This document shows, in pieces, positions 51,486 to 62,000 of a DNA stretch of 64,000 nucleotides (the first letter of the stretch is position 1; each line of letters begins with the position of its first letter). A program made the translations under genes and the position numbers. The notes beneath the pieces are model-generated. The model did no database searches and had not been told where the DNA came from. It saw nothing but the letters and a program-made list of their open reading frames with translations. Source of the stretch: Pluralibacter sp. UBA7423. GTDB lineage: Bacteria > Pseudomonadota > Gammaproteobacteria > Enterobacterales > Enterobacteriaceae. Where the stretch lies: contig DKMD01000017.1 of the NCBI GenBank assembly GCA_002470465.1, positions 230,053-294,052 of the forward strand. The letters run 5' to 3'.

Positions 51486-52925
51486 TTACGACTGCAAATA
51501 AACCACCTGCGTCTGCAAATACTCCTCCAGCCCGTGGCGACCATCGGCGCCGCCGATGCCGGATTTGCGCCAGCCCGCATGAAAGCCCTGCATCGCCTCA
51601 AAGTTCTCGCGGTTGATATAGGTTTCACCGAACTTCAGCCCTTTGATGGCCTTCATCGCTTTATTCAAATCCTGGGTGTAGACCGAAGAGGTGAGGCCAT
51701 ATTCGCTGTCGTTCGCCATCTTCAGGGCCTCTTCAAGCGTATCGAACGCCACCACCGGCAGCACCGGGCCGAACGTTTCCTCATGCATGATGCTCATCTC
51801 CTGGCGCACGTTCAGCAGCAGCGTTGGCGGGTAGAAATAGCCTTTGCCCTCCGGCGTTTTGCCGCCAATGGCGACTCTGGCGCCCTGCTCAACCGCTTTC
51901 GCCACTTTCTGCTCTACGCGCTCAAGCGCAGCGGCGTTGATAAGCGGGCCCATCGCAATATCGGTACGCTGCGCCGGGTCACCGAACTGTACCGCTTTCA
52001 TCGCCTCACCCAGACGATTGACGAAGCGATCGTAAATGCCCTTCTGGACATAAACACGCTCGGCGCAGTTGCATACCTGCCCGGTGTTGATCACGCGGGA
52101 ATCCACAATGGCTTTCACCGCCAGCTCAAGATCGGCATCGTCGAGCACGATCGCCGGGGCTTTTCCGCCCAGTTCCAGGCACACTTTGGTGATATTTTTT
52201 GCCGCCGCCGCCATGATTTTTTCGCCCGCGCCGACGCTGCCCGTCATGCTGACCATCGCGACTTTCGGGTTCCCCGCCAGCTCCTGCCCAACCGTTTCAC
52301 CGCGGCCCAGCACCAGGTTGAATACACCTTTTGGCAGACCAATCTCATGTACAATTTGCGCAAAGGCGATGGCATTGTTCGGCGTAAATTCGCTTGGCTT
52401 AATGACGATGGTGTTACCGGTAATCAGCGCCGGAGCAAGCTTGCGGGCAATCAGGAAGAACGGGAAGTTCCACGGCAGAATGCCGGTGGTGACGCCCAGC
52501 GCCCGCTTGAAGACAAAAATATTCTCCCCCGGACGGTCGCTTTGCAAAATTTCGCCTTCGTAGCGGCGCGCCCATTCGGACATGTAGTCGAGATAGTCGG
52601 CAGTAAAAGCCACTTCCACTTCTGCCAGCTGCTGAATTTTACCGCCTTCCGCGACGATAAGGGCGCTGATTTCGTCCGCTCGATCGCGAATACCTTGCGC
52701 AATTTTCCTCAGCCAGCCCGCACGCTGAATAGCCGGAAGCGCTTCCCACGCGAGTTGCGCGCGTTCAGCCGCCTCAATGGCCTGCTGCGCTTCTTTGGCG
52801 GAGCCATCCGGAATACGGGAGATCAGCGCTTCGGTTGAGGGATTAACCACGTCAATCCAGGCGTCGCCTTGCCAGGTCACAAACTGGCCGTCGATATACA
52901 TAGGGTGTTGAACGGGTGCTGTCAT
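51486..52925 (-). CDS. aldA: Lactaldehyde/glycolaldehyde dehydrogenase
   Basis: A 479-residue NAD-dependent aldehyde dehydrogenase, same length as E. coli AldA and near-identical. PWNFPFFLIARKLAPAL, ELGGKAPAIVLDDADLELAV (catalytic Glu) and NTGQVCNCAERVY (catalytic Cys) are present. It oxidises lactaldehyde from fucose and rhamnose breakdown, and glycolaldehyde. Start at 52925 as in E. coli, with GGAGCAGCGC just upstream. A CRP-like site about 100 bases upstream fits the known cAMP-CRP control of aldA. Confidence 0.95.
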   Translation of the reverse strand: MTAPVQHPMYIDGQFVTWQGDAWIDVVNPSTEALISRIPDGSAKEAQQAIEAAERAQLAWEALPAIQRAGWLRKIAQGIRDRADEISALIVAEGGKIQQLAEVEVAFTADYLDYMSEWARRYEGEILQSDRPGENIFVFKRALGVTTGILPWNFPFFLIARKLAPALITGNTIVIKPSEFTPNNAIAFAQIVHEIGLPKGVFNLVLGRGETVGQELAGNPKVAMVSMTGSVGAGEKIMAAAAKNITKVCLELGGKAPAIVLDDADLELAVKAIVDSRVINTGQVCNCAERVYVQKGIYDRFVNRLGEAMKAVQFGDPAQRTDIAMGPLINAAALERVEQKVAKAVEQGARVAIGGKTPEGKGYFYPPTLLLNVRQEMSIMHEETFGPVLPVVAFDTLEEALKMANDSEYGLTSSVYTQDLNKAMKAIKGLKFGETYINRENFEAMQGFHAGWRKSGIGGADGRHGLEEYLQTQVVYLQS

Positions 52926-53019
52926 GCGCTGCTCCTGTAAATGCATCGTTTTTAACAAGTGAATTTATTGTTAAATATCCAAATGCAGCGGCGAGGGTCC
53001 AACGCTATGATCCTGAATC

Positions 53020-53035
53020 TGTGAGATATCTCATA
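53020..53035. promoter_or_regulatory. CRP-like site upstream of aldA
   Basis: TGTGAGATATCTCATA matches TGTGA-N6-TCACA at nine of ten positions. It lies 95-110 bases before the aldA start codon on the minus strand, close enough for class I or II activation. Confidence 0.6.
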
Positions 53036-53085
53036 AAAGTGGCGGGCTGAACGCGATTCAGCAGCAACATCGCGTTAACAAGAAG

Positions 53086-53119
53086 TGCCCGTTTGAGCAC
53101 GGCGGCTCGCAAACGGGCA
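53086..53119 (-). terminator. Hairpin after ydcF
   Basis: TGCCCGTTTG and CAAACGGGCA form a ten-bp stem with an extra AGC/GCT pairing inside. CTTCTTGTT follows on the minus strand. It lies 14 bases past the ydcF stop. Confidence 0.75.
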
Positions 53120-53132
53120 TACGCATAAGACG

Positions 53133-53930
53133 TTACAGAAGAGAACGGCTGGCTAACGCTTCACGCAGCAGCGCATCGTCGCGCAGGTGCTGCCAGGCGC
53201 TCAGCACGCTTTCAGGCAGGTCAACATGTGCGATAAAGCCTTTTCCGCGCGGGCCGTAGCCGTTTTCATCGTCCTGAATACGCGGCAGTTCGCCAAGGAT
53301 CAGCGACAAATAACGCTCGACGGGCCAGACGTTCTCCGCTTCATCGGTAAAGGTCAGGCCTGTTTCGCCGTTACGCAGCACGGGCAAATAGCCCGGATAG
53401 CTGTGCCACTGTGGCGCGCTGGCATCGTCCTGCCAGACATGGGAAAACGTCGCCATAGTGCGACGCTGCATGGTCGGATCCTGCACAACAATAGCGTGGC
53501 GACTCCCGATTCCGCATGACTGCATAACGTCGCGCGTAAAACGGGCATTTTCGCCACAGTTAGTCGAACGATCTTCTACAACAATACGCTCACGGGGAAT
53601 ATTCCAGAACCGATGCGCGATATCGGCAAGAATGGCCGCTTCTGCCCGCCCTGTGGTACGCAGCGTGTTGTAGCGCGGATGACGGGCAACGGCGGCATAC
53701 AGGAACGTGGTTGAGTGACCGATGCCGCCGCTGATAAGCAGGGTCCGGTTCTCTGCGGCCAGGCGACACGCGGCGTCAATCGTCGGGATAACCGCATTGC
53801 CTGTGAGCACCACAAGATCCGCCTCAGCGTTTACTGGCGGCGCAGAATAATCGTTTTGCGCCAGCCATTCACCCACGCAGTTAGCGGCCTGCAGAGTTGC
53901 ATCAGTCAGGTGTGGAAAGGTGGTCAGCAT
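53133..53930 (-). CDS. ydcF: YdcF, DUF218 protein
   Basis: A 265-residue protein like E. coli YdcF, a SAM-binding DUF218 protein of unknown role. Shared blocks are VVLTGNAVIPTIDAACRLA, LLISGGIGHSTTFLY, TTGRAEAAILADIAHRFWNI, STNCGENARFTRDV and VQDPTMQRRTMATF. The fold is a two-domain Rossmann-like one; no signal peptide or membrane segment is present. Divergent from the efflux operon. Confidence 0.92.
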   Translation of the reverse strand: MLTTFPHLTDATLQAANCVGEWLAQNDYSAPPVNAEADLVVLTGNAVIPTIDAACRLAAENRTLLISGGIGHSTTFLYAAVARHPRYNTLRTTGRAEAAILADIAHRFWNIPRERIVVEDRSTNCGENARFTRDVMQSCGIGSRHAIVVQDPTMQRRTMATFSHVWQDDASAPQWHSYPGYLPVLRNGETGLTFTDEAENVWPVERYLSLILGELPRIQDDENGYGPRGKGFIAHVDLPESVLSAWQHLRDDALLREALASRSLL

Positions 53931-54084
53931 AATACTCCCTTCTTTCGTATGTCAGCGGTCAGGGTAACGTCCTGGCCGGATGATGACAGCAGAGGGCTCC
54001 GAAAGCGAGCCTGTTGCTTTGTCTCTGCGCGGTGATTGGCTCTTTTTATTCAGGGTGTTTTTGTGACAGTATTAACCGATTCAC

Positions 54085-54114
54085 TTGAGTAATGTTTTGT
54101 AACAGGACTACAAT
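54085..54114 (+). promoter_or_regulatory. Candidate promoter of the efflux operon
   Basis: TTGAGT, an 18-base spacer and TACAAT resemble a sigma-70 promoter about 60 bases before the MFS start codon. A small inverted repeat, TTAG-CACA-CTAA, follows at the expected start of transcription. Confidence 0.45.
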
Positions 54115-54173
54115 CATTAGCACACTAACGATTAACGGTTTGAATGTATTTTCCGCAAGGTCTGAGGGATAAG

Positions 54174-55826
54174 ATGCGCCTGCCGAAACGCGACCCGTAC
54201 GCGCCACACGACTGGGCACCCCATGAGAAGCCCGCCCTGCTCGGTTCCCCTTCCACGCCGGAACACCCCATCCCCAAACGTATCGCGTACGGGATTGTCG
54301 GTCTGTTGGTTTGCCTGACCGGTGCGTTGGGCAACGCCGTTGTGACGGCTAACCTGCAAAATTTGCAAGGTACGTTTGCCGCCTGGTCAACGGAAATCGC
54401 CTGGCTTCCTGCGGTTTACGTGATGACCAACGTCTCCATCAACCTGCTGCTGGTGAAGTTTCGCCAGCAGTTCGGGCTGCGCGCCTTTACCGAAGGGTTT
54501 CTGGTGCTGTACGTGCTGGTCACCTTCTTCCACCTTTTCGTCAACGATTTGAGCAGCGCCCTGATGGTGCGTGCGGCACACGGCATGGTCGCCGCGGCGC
54601 TCAGTTCGCTGGGGATTTACTACCAGATTCAGGCCTGGCCTGCGCGTCACCGCCTTAAGGGGCTGACCATCGGCATCACCGGTTCATCGCTGGCGATCCC
54701 CCTTGCCCGCCTGTTTTCTACCGAACTGTTGCAGCTCGACGAGTGGCGCGGCCTCTATTTCTTTGAGCTGGGGCTGGCGCTGATTTGTCTTGCCTGCGTT
54801 ATCGCCCTGAAGCTGCCGCCGAGCGATCGCAAAAAAGTGTTCGAAAAGAAAGATTTTGTGACGTTTTTCCTGCTCGCTCCCGGCATGGCGTTGCTGTGCG
54901 CGGTGCTCTCTCTGGGGCGTCTTGACTGGTGGTTTGAGGCGCCGTGGATTGGCTGGTCGCTCGCCCTCGCCACAGTGCTTATCATCAGCGCCATCGTCTT
55001 TGAACATAACCGCAGCAACCCGCTCCTCAACACCCGCTGGCTCTCCAGCGGGAGTATTCTGCGCCTGGGGCTGATTATGCTGCTGATCCGCATTGTGTTG
55101 GCGGAGCAGAACACCGGCGTTATCGGCTGGCTGCAGTATGTCGGGCTGCAAAACGAGCAGATGATCCCGCTGGCGTGGTCGATTTTTGCCGGGATCGCCT
55201 GTGGGATTGTCGCCAGCTGTCTGACCCTCAAGCCGCAGCGGCTGGCGTTGCCGATTGTTATTTCGCTGGCGCTGATGATCGTTGCCTCGCTGATGGACAG
55301 CCAGTCCAGCAGCCTTACTCGCCCCGCACAGCTGATGGTCAGTCAGTTTCTGTTGGGCTTCGCCAGCGCGTTCTTCCTCGCCCCTTCCATGCTTGCCGGG
55401 ATCGGCGGCGTAATTGCCGACCCGCGCAATCTGGTCAGCTTTTCCGTGCTGTTTGGCATGAGCCAGAACATCGGCGGCCTGCTGGGGTCGGCGATCCTCG
55501 GCACCTTCCAGACCTGGCGGGAAAAATATCACTCAGCGCTGATAGCAGAACAGCTGACAACGTTGAACCCGCTGGTGACCGAGCGCATCCAGCAATATAC
55601 GCAGCTTTTTCAGAGCCAGATTGGCGACAGCGCCCTGCTCGGCACTCAGGCGCTGACGCAGCTCCAGACCGTCAGCACGCTGGAGGCCAACATTCTGGCC
55701 TACAACGATACTTACCTGCTGACCGCCTGCATTGCGGGCATGACGCTAATCTGGATTGCCTGGCGTCTGTTGCGCCTGCGTATCACCGCACATTTAGCGC
55801 TAAAAAAAGCGACGGGAAACAAATAA
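54174..55826 (+). CDS. MFS efflux transporter, DHA2-like
   Basis: A 550-residue inner-membrane transporter with about 14 predicted spans, of the EmrB/DHA2 type. The first span is GIVGLLVCLTGALGNAVVTA, followed by AWLPAVYVMTNVSINLLLV, a family-typical second helix. A large periplasmic loop lies near the C-terminus (about 455-525). Start at 54174 (MRLPKRDPY), six bases after GAGGG; the ATG at 54144 lacks a ribosome-binding site. First gene of an operon with a HlyD-type adaptor and an outer-membrane channel. The exported compound is unknown. Confidence 0.87.
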   Translation: MRLPKRDPYAPHDWAPHEKPALLGSPSTPEHPIPKRIAYGIVGLLVCLTGALGNAVVTANLQNLQGTFAAWSTEIAWLPAVYVMTNVSINLLLVKFRQQFGLRAFTEGFLVLYVLVTFFHLFVNDLSSALMVRAAHGMVAAALSSLGIYYQIQAWPARHRLKGLTIGITGSSLAIPLARLFSTELLQLDEWRGLYFFELGLALICLACVIALKLPPSDRKKVFEKKDFVTFFLLAPGMALLCAVLSLGRLDWWFEAPWIGWSLALATVLIISAIVFEHNRSNPLLNTRWLSSGSILRLGLIMLLIRIVLAEQNTGVIGWLQYVGLQNEQMIPLAWSIFAGIACGIVASCLTLKPQRLALPIVISLALMIVASLMDSQSSSLTRPAQLMVSQFLLGFASAFFLAPSMLAGIGGVIADPRNLVSFSVLFGMSQNIGGLLGSAILGTFQTWREKYHSALIAEQLTTLNPLVTERIQQYTQLFQSQIGDSALLGTQALTQLQTVSTLEANILAYNDTYLLTACIAGMTLIWIAWRLLRLRITAHLALKKATGNK

Positions 55827-55851
55827 ATATGTCCGCTATACGGGAGTTGTT

Positions 55852-56934
55852 ATGAGTCAGCAGGATGCCGCCAGCGAGCAGGCCCACACGCGCAACAATC
55901 TGCGCATCGTTTCTGTGTTTACCGCTGCGGCCATCGGGCTGGTCGGCGTTCTGGTCATTCTTTACGCCTGGCAGCTGCCGCCGTTCACTCGCCACAGCCA
56001 GTTTACCGATAACGCCTACGTGCGTGGCATGACCACCTTTATCAGCCCGCAGGTCAATGGCTACATCACCGACGTGAAGGTGAAAGATTTTGACCAGGTA
56101 AAGTCAGGCAATGTGCTTATCCAGATTGATGACCGCATTTACCGCCAGCGGGTGCATCAGGCGCAGGCCCAGCTTGCCATGAAAAAAGCCGCGCTGAACA
56201 ACAACCTGCAGCAGCGAAAAAGCGCCGAAGCGGCCATTGCCCGCAACGCCGCCGCGCTCGAAAACGCCAGAGCGCAAAACCTGAAGTCGCAGGCAGACCT
56301 GAAGCGCGTGAAGGAGCTGACCGCTGACGGTTCACTCTCCATACGCGAACGTGATGCAGCACTTGCCAGCGCCGCGCAAGGCAACGCCAATATCGCCCAG
56401 GCGAACGCCACGCTTGAGATGTCCCGACAGGATCTACAGTCAACCATCGTCAACCGTGCCTCGCTGGAAGCGGATGTGACCAATGCTGAAGCCTCACTGG
56501 AGCTGGCGCAGATCGATCTGCAAAATACCCGCATCATCGCGCCGCGTGACGGCCAACTGGGGCAAATCAGCGTGCGTCTTGGCGCCTACGTCACCGCCGG
56601 AACGCATCTCACCACGCTTGTGCCACCGCAGCACTGGGTGATAGCCAACATCAAAGAGACACAGCTTGCAGAGCTGAAGGTTGGCCAGACTGCGACATTC
56701 ACCGTTGATGCGCTCAATAACGAAAAATTCCACGGCAAGGTCCAGAGCATCTCCCCGGCGACCGGCGTCGAGTTCAGTGCCATTTCTCCGGATAACGCCA
56801 CCGGCAACTTCGTGAAAATCGCCCAGCGTATTCCGGTGCGCATTACGGTTGATGAGGGGCAGAAAAACGCCGAACGCCTGCGGCCAGGCATGTCGGTGCA
56901 GGTGACGATTGATACCCGTGAGGCACAGAAATGA
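55852..56934 (+). CDS. HlyD/EmrA-type membrane fusion protein
   Basis: A 360-residue periplasmic adaptor. An N-terminal anchor (about 21-42) is followed by the barrel-sandwich half-motif FISPQVNGYITDVKVKDFDQ (about 63-82), a long alpha hairpin (about 95-215, rich in Ala, Gln, Arg), and the second half-motif IIAPRDGQLGQISVRLGAYV (about 226-245), then a beta-barrel. It links the MFS pump to the outer-membrane channel encoded next. GGGAG precedes the ATG; the stop overlaps the next start. Confidence 0.9.
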   Translation: MSQQDAASEQAHTRNNLRIVSVFTAAAIGLVGVLVILYAWQLPPFTRHSQFTDNAYVRGMTTFISPQVNGYITDVKVKDFDQVKSGNVLIQIDDRIYRQRVHQAQAQLAMKKAALNNNLQQRKSAEAAIARNAAALENARAQNLKSQADLKRVKELTADGSLSIRERDAALASAAQGNANIAQANATLEMSRQDLQSTIVNRASLEADVTNAEASLELAQIDLQNTRIIAPRDGQLGQISVRLGAYVTAGTHLTTLVPPQHWVIANIKETQLAELKVGQTATFTVDALNNEKFHGKVQSISPATGVEFSAISPDNATGNFVKIAQRIPVRITVDEGQKNAERLRPGMSVQVTIDTREAQK

Positions 56935-58307
56935 GGCGCTTATCCTCTCTTGCCGCCGCGCTGCTGCTGGCGGGATGTCACTCCGTTGCTGTTCAGAAAG
57001 CCGACTCGCACCTGCAAATTCCGGGCGCATGGCGGCAGAGCGTGGGTCCGGCAAGCCCGGCGGAGAGCGTGTGGTGGCGTAATTTTCACGACAGCCAGCT
57101 GAATCAGTACGTTGAGCAGGCGTTGCGCTATAACAGCGACGTGCTGATTGCCCGGGAACGCGTGAATGAATATCAGGCTCGCGCTTATGCAACGGAAGGC
57201 GCACTGTTCCCTTCCGTCGATGCCGGGCTGAGCGGCACCCGGGCGCGGGCTCAGTCAGCAGCAACGGGCTTACCCATCCACAGCACGCTTTATAAAGGCA
57301 GCCTGACCGCAACCTATGATGTGGACCTGTGGGGAGCGAATCGCGCCGCATCACGAGCAGCTGAAGCCTCGCTTGACGCGCAAAAAGCAGCGGCTTCCGC
57401 TGCCGAGCTGACCGTCGCTTCAAGCGTAGCGGCAGGTTACGTCACCCTGCTGTCGCTCGACGAACAGCTTAGGGTCACTGAGGACACACTGAAATCTCGC
57501 GAAGAAGCTTACCGCCTTGCAAAACGGCAGTACGAAACGGGATATACCTCCCGACTGGAGCTGATGCAGGCCGACTCTGAACTACGCGGGACGCGCGCCC
57601 AGGTGCCACAGGTGAAGCACCAGATAGCGCAGCAGGAAAACGCGCTGAGCGCGCTGCTCGGCCAGAATCCGGCAAGGGTGGAACGCCAGACGTTTGCCAC
57701 GCTCACGCCGCTGGCTGCCCCGTCACAACTGCCGTCCACGCTGCTGAACCGCCGCCCGGATATCGTGCAGGCCGAACGGACGCTGCTGGCCGCTGACGAA
57801 ACGCTCGCCTCATCAAAGGCACAGCTGTTGCCTTCCCTCAGCCTGACCGCCAGCGGCAGCTATCAGGACGATGCGCTGTCGGGGTTACTCGATAATCCGC
57901 TGCGCCTTTGGAGCGTCGGCGGCAGCATTCTCGCCCCGCTGTTGAACCGACAGGCGCTGAATGCACAGGTGGACGTGTCGATGTCCCAGCGCAATCAGGC
58001 ACTTTACAGCTATGAAAAAACGGTGCGGAGCGCCTTCAGCGAAGTCAACGACAGCCTCGACGCCATCACCCGCTACGGCGAACAGCTGGAAGCCCTGCAA
58101 GAGCAGCAACAGGTGGCGGAAGAGACGCTGCGCATCGCGCAAAACCGCTACCGCAACGGCTATTCGTCCTACCTGGACGTGCTCGACGCTCAGCGTACGC
58201 TGTTTTCCACGCAGCTGAGCGTAGTGCAGGTGAAAAACAACCTGCTGCTGGCACAAATCGATCTTTACCGGTCGCTGGGAGGCGGCTGGTCTTCTCTGTC
58301 AGGGTGA
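56931..58307 (+). CDS. Outer-membrane efflux lipoprotein, NodT type
   Basis: A 458-residue TolC-like channel subunit. The signal peptide ends in the lipobox LAGC (Cys at about 16). The opening block WWRNFHDSQLNQYVEQAL and the repeated TolC-type helical pairs (for example RREDI-type LLNRRPDIVQAERTL) define the NodT/OMF family. It completes a tripartite pump across the envelope. Its ATG overlaps the adaptor stop; 21 bases separate it from the methyltransferase gene. Confidence 0.9.
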   Translation: MRRLSSLAAALLLAGCHSVAVQKADSHLQIPGAWRQSVGPASPAESVWWRNFHDSQLNQYVEQALRYNSDVLIARERVNEYQARAYATEGALFPSVDAGLSGTRARAQSAATGLPIHSTLYKGSLTATYDVDLWGANRAASRAAEASLDAQKAAASAAELTVASSVAAGYVTLLSLDEQLRVTEDTLKSREEAYRLAKRQYETGYTSRLELMQADSELRGTRAQVPQVKHQIAQQENALSALLGQNPARVERQTFATLTPLAAPSQLPSTLLNRRPDIVQAERTLLAADETLASSKAQLLPSLSLTASGSYQDDALSGLLDNPLRLWSVGGSILAPLLNRQALNAQVDVSMSQRNQALYSYEKTVRSAFSEVNDSLDAITRYGEQLEALQEQQQVAEETLRIAQNRYRNGYSSYLDVLDAQRTLFSTQLSVVQVKNNLLLAQIDLYRSLGGGWSSLSG

Positions 58308-58328
58308 CGCTCACTGTGAGGCTCAGAG

Positions 58329-58988
58329 ATGCAAAAATCGTGGTCTGCTGTCGATAACTATTTGATCAACGCGCTCCTGCCTGCCGATCCTGTCCTGGAA
58401 AGCGTGCTTGAGAACAACCACAAGGCTGGCCTGCCCGCTATTGACGTGGCAGCCAATCAGGGACAGCTGCTGGCGCTGTTTGTAAGGATGACAGGCGCCA
58501 GAAGCATTCTGGAAATTGGCACCCTCGGCGGATACAGCACAATCTGGATGGCCAGAGAGCTTCCCGAGAATGGCAGGCTAACGACGCTTGAATTCAGCCC
58601 GCATCACGCCGCCGTCGCCCGCCAGAATCTGCAAAGCGCAGGCGTGGCGCACAAGGTGGAGGTGATTGAAGGGCCGGCGCTGGAATCACTGGCGGCGCTG
58701 GATCCGGCAACCACGTTTGATCTGATCTTTATCGACGCCGATAAGCCCAATAACCCACATTATCTGGAATGGGCGCTGCGTTTTTCACGGTCGGGGACGC
58801 TGATCGTCGGCGATAACGTGGTGCGCGAAGGCGAAGTCACCCATCCTGCAAGCTCTGATAAAAGCGTTCAGGGCGTGCGGAAATTCATCGAGATGATGGG
58901 CAATAATCCGCGCCTGACCTGCACGGCGCTGCAAACCGTGGGCGTAAAAGGCTGGGATGGGTTTACGCTGGCAATTATGGAACGATAA
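58329..58988 (+). CDS. O-methyltransferase, catechol type
   Basis: A 219-residue SAM-dependent methyltransferase of the class that includes bacterial catechol O-methyltransferases. SAM-binding residues lie in ILEIGTLGGYSTIWMA (about 60-75); the metal-binding Asp region is FDLIFIDADKPNNPHYLEWA (about 133-152), followed by LIVGDNVVREG. It is the last gene of the efflux operon and may methylate the exported compound or a related toxic phenol. GAGGCTCAGAG precedes the ATG. A REP element follows. Confidence 0.88.
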   Translation: MQKSWSAVDNYLINALLPADPVLESVLENNHKAGLPAIDVAANQGQLLALFVRMTGARSILEIGTLGGYSTIWMARELPENGRLTTLEFSPHHAAVARQNLQSAGVAHKVEVIEGPALESLAALDPATTFDLIFIDADKPNNPHYLEWALRFSRSGTLIVGDNVVREGEVTHPASSDKSVQGVRKFIEMMGNNPRLTCTALQTVGVKGWDGFTLAIMER

Positions 58989-58991
58989 TCA

Positions 58992-59066
58992 GCCGGGTGG
59001 CGGCTACGCCTTACCCGGCCTACATTTTCTTCCATAGGCCCGGTAAGCGCAGCACCACCGGGCATG
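58992..59066. repeat. REP/BIME element
   Basis: Inverted units GCCGGGTGGCGGCTACGCCT and CCCGGTAAGCGCAGCACCAC with a short spacer, between the convergent methyltransferase gene and hrpA. Confidence 0.85.
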
Positions 59067-59070
59067 GTTT

Positions 59071-62000
59071 TTAACCAGAAATCTGCTCCATCGCCTGCAA
59101 AATACGCTTGTCGGAAATCGGATACGGCGTGCCGAGCTGCTGCGCAAAATAGCTGACGCGCAGCTCCTCGATCATCCAGCGAATCTCCTTCACGTCGTCG
59201 TCATCCCGACGCCCCGGCGGTAGCTTGTTCAGCCACTGCTGCCACACCTGCTGTACGCTTTCCACTTTCAGCATATTTGCGCGATCGCGGTGGGGATCGA
59301 CAGCCAGTTTTTCCAGTCGTTTCTCAATCGCGTTGAGATAACGTAGCGTATCACCCAGCCGCTTAAAACCGTTACCGGTGACAAACCCACGGTACACCAG
59401 CCCCGCCATCTGCGCTTTCACGTCTGAAAGGCCAAGCGCCATGGTCATATCCACGCGCCCTTTAAGCCGCTTGTTGATGTTGAAGACGGCGGTCAGGATC
59501 TGCTCCACCTGTTTAGCAATCTCAACCACGGTATCGTTCAGCTCTGCGCGCACTTTCTCGTGCAGCTTCGCGAAGTTCTCTTCCGTCCACACCGGACCGC
59601 CCGCCTCGTGAATCAGCTTGTCCACGCCGCAGGAGATGCAGTCATCAATCAAATCCAGCACTTTGCCGTACGGGTTAAAATAGAGACCGAGCTTGGCTTT
59701 GTTCGGCAGCTTTTCGTGTAAATATTTGATCGGCGAAGGAATGTTCAGCAGCAACAGGCGGCGTAAACCACGCCACATCGCCTGCTGCTGCTCCAGCGGA
59801 TTATCAAACAGCTTAATGGCAACGCTGTCACGCTCATCCACCAGCGCCGGCCAGGCCTTCACTTTGTAGTTACCGCGCTTCTGCTCATAGCTTTCGGCAA
59901 GCGTACCGAAGCTCCACAGGTGCAAACCACTCTGCTCGATACCGTCGTCCGCTACGGCGGAAAGCGTCTCCTGCACTTTACCTTTAAGCGCGTCTTTCAA
60001 CGCCGTCAGGTCTCGCCCTTCCTGAAGCTTCTTGTTTTTGTCATCGACGACGCGGAAGGTCATTTTAAGGTGATCGGGCACCTGATCCCAGTGCCAGTCC
60101 TCACGGTCGATAGTGACACCGCTCATGCGGCGCAGCTCCCGCTCCATGGCATCCAGCAGCGGCAGTTCCAGCGGCGTAACGCGGCCCAGTAATGCTTCGG
60201 CGTAGTTCGGTGCTGGCACAAAGTTGCGGCGCACGGGTTTCGGCAGCGATTTAATAAGCGCAATCAGCAGTTCGCGTCGCAGACCCGGAATCTGCCATTC
60301 AAAACCGGCTTCCTCCACCTGATTCAGCAGCGGCAGCGGAATATGCACCGTGACGCCATCGGCATCGGCGCCCGGCTCGAACTGATAGCTCAGGCACAGC
60401 TTCAGGTTGCCCTGATGCCAGAAATTCGGGTAGTCGAGCTTGCTGACGCTCTCCGCCCCCTCTTTGATCAGCATGCTCTTTTCAAAGCTGAGCAGATCCG
60501 GCGTTTCACGGCTGGCCTTCTTCCACCAGCTGTCGAAATGGCGGGCGGAAATCACTTCATGGCTGATGCGCTGATCGTAAAACTCAAACAACGAATCGTC
60601 GTCCACCAGGATGTCGCGGCGGCGGGATTTGTGCTCCAGCTCTTCGATTTCGGTGCGCAGTCTGTTGTTGTCGCGGAAGAACGGGTGACGCGTCTGCCAG
60701 TCACCTTCCACCAGCGCATGGCGGATAAACAGCTCACGGCACAGCGCCGGATCAATCTGGCTGTAGTTCACCTTACGTGCCGCCACGACAGGCAGACCGT
60801 AGACGGTCACTTTCTCCGTCGCCATCACCGCCCCCTGTGAGCGTTCCCAGTGCGGTTCGCTGTATGAGCGCTTAATCAGGTGCTGCGCCACCGGCTCGAC
60901 CCATTCCGGATCGATGCGTGCGGCAATGCGCCCCCAAAGGCGGCTGGTTTCCACCAGTTCAGCCACCATCGTCCACTTAGGCGGCTTTTTGAATAAGCCG
61001 GAGCCCGGGAAAATGGAGAATCGGGCGTTACGCGCGCCGGTAAATTCCTGCTTATCGGTATCTTTCATGCCGATGTGGGAAAGCAGCCCCGTCAAAAGAG
61101 CGATATGAATTTCGCGGTATTCGGCCGGTTCGCTGTTCACCGGGATACCCAGCTCTTTCACCACCTGGCGAAGCTGAGTGTAGATATCCTGCCACTCGCG
61201 CACGCGCAGGTAGTTGAGGTAATCCGTGCGGCACAGGCGTCGGAACTGGTTCGACGACAGCGCTTTTTGCTGCTCGCCGAGGTAGTTCCACAGGTTCACA
61301 AACGCCAGGAAATCCGACTCTTTGTCGTGGAAGCGGCGATGTTTTTCATCAGAGGCCTGCTGCTTGTCCATCGGACGCTCGCGCGGATCCTGAATCGACA
61401 GCGCGGAGGTGATAATCATCGCCTCACGCACACAGCCGTGTTTCTGTGCTTCCAGCACCATGCGTGCCAGGCGCGGATCGACCGGCAGTTGGGCAAGCTG
61501 GCGACCCATGGTCGTCAATTTATAAACGGTTTGCTGTTCGTCAGTGGTAATAGCGCCCAGCTCTTCCAGCAGACGCACGCCGTCCTGGATATTGCGCTTA
61601 TCCGGCGCTTCCACGAACGGGAATGCGCCAATATCGCCGAGCCCCAGCGAAGTCATCTGCAAAATAACCGACGCCAGGTTAGTGCGCAGAATTTCCGGAT
61701 CGGTAAATTCCGGACGCGACAGGAAATCATCTTCCGAATAGAGTCGAATACAGATCCCTTCGGAGACGCGCCCGCAGCGCCCTTTACGCTGGTTAGCGGA
61801 GGCCTGAGAAACTGGCTCAATCGGCAACCGCTGTACCTTGGTGCGATAGCTGTAGCGGCTGATGCGTGCGGTACCCGGGTCGATCACGTATTTAATACCC
61901 GGCACGGTGAGCGAGGTTTCGGCGACGTTGGTTGCCAGCACGATCCGCCTTCCACTGTGTGACTGGAACACGCGGTTCTGCTCGCTGTTCGACAGGCGCG

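Noticed and set aside
51534..52838. Plus-strand open frame of 434 codons
   Set aside because: Antisense to aldA; composition is that of a shadow frame and aldA is unmistakable.
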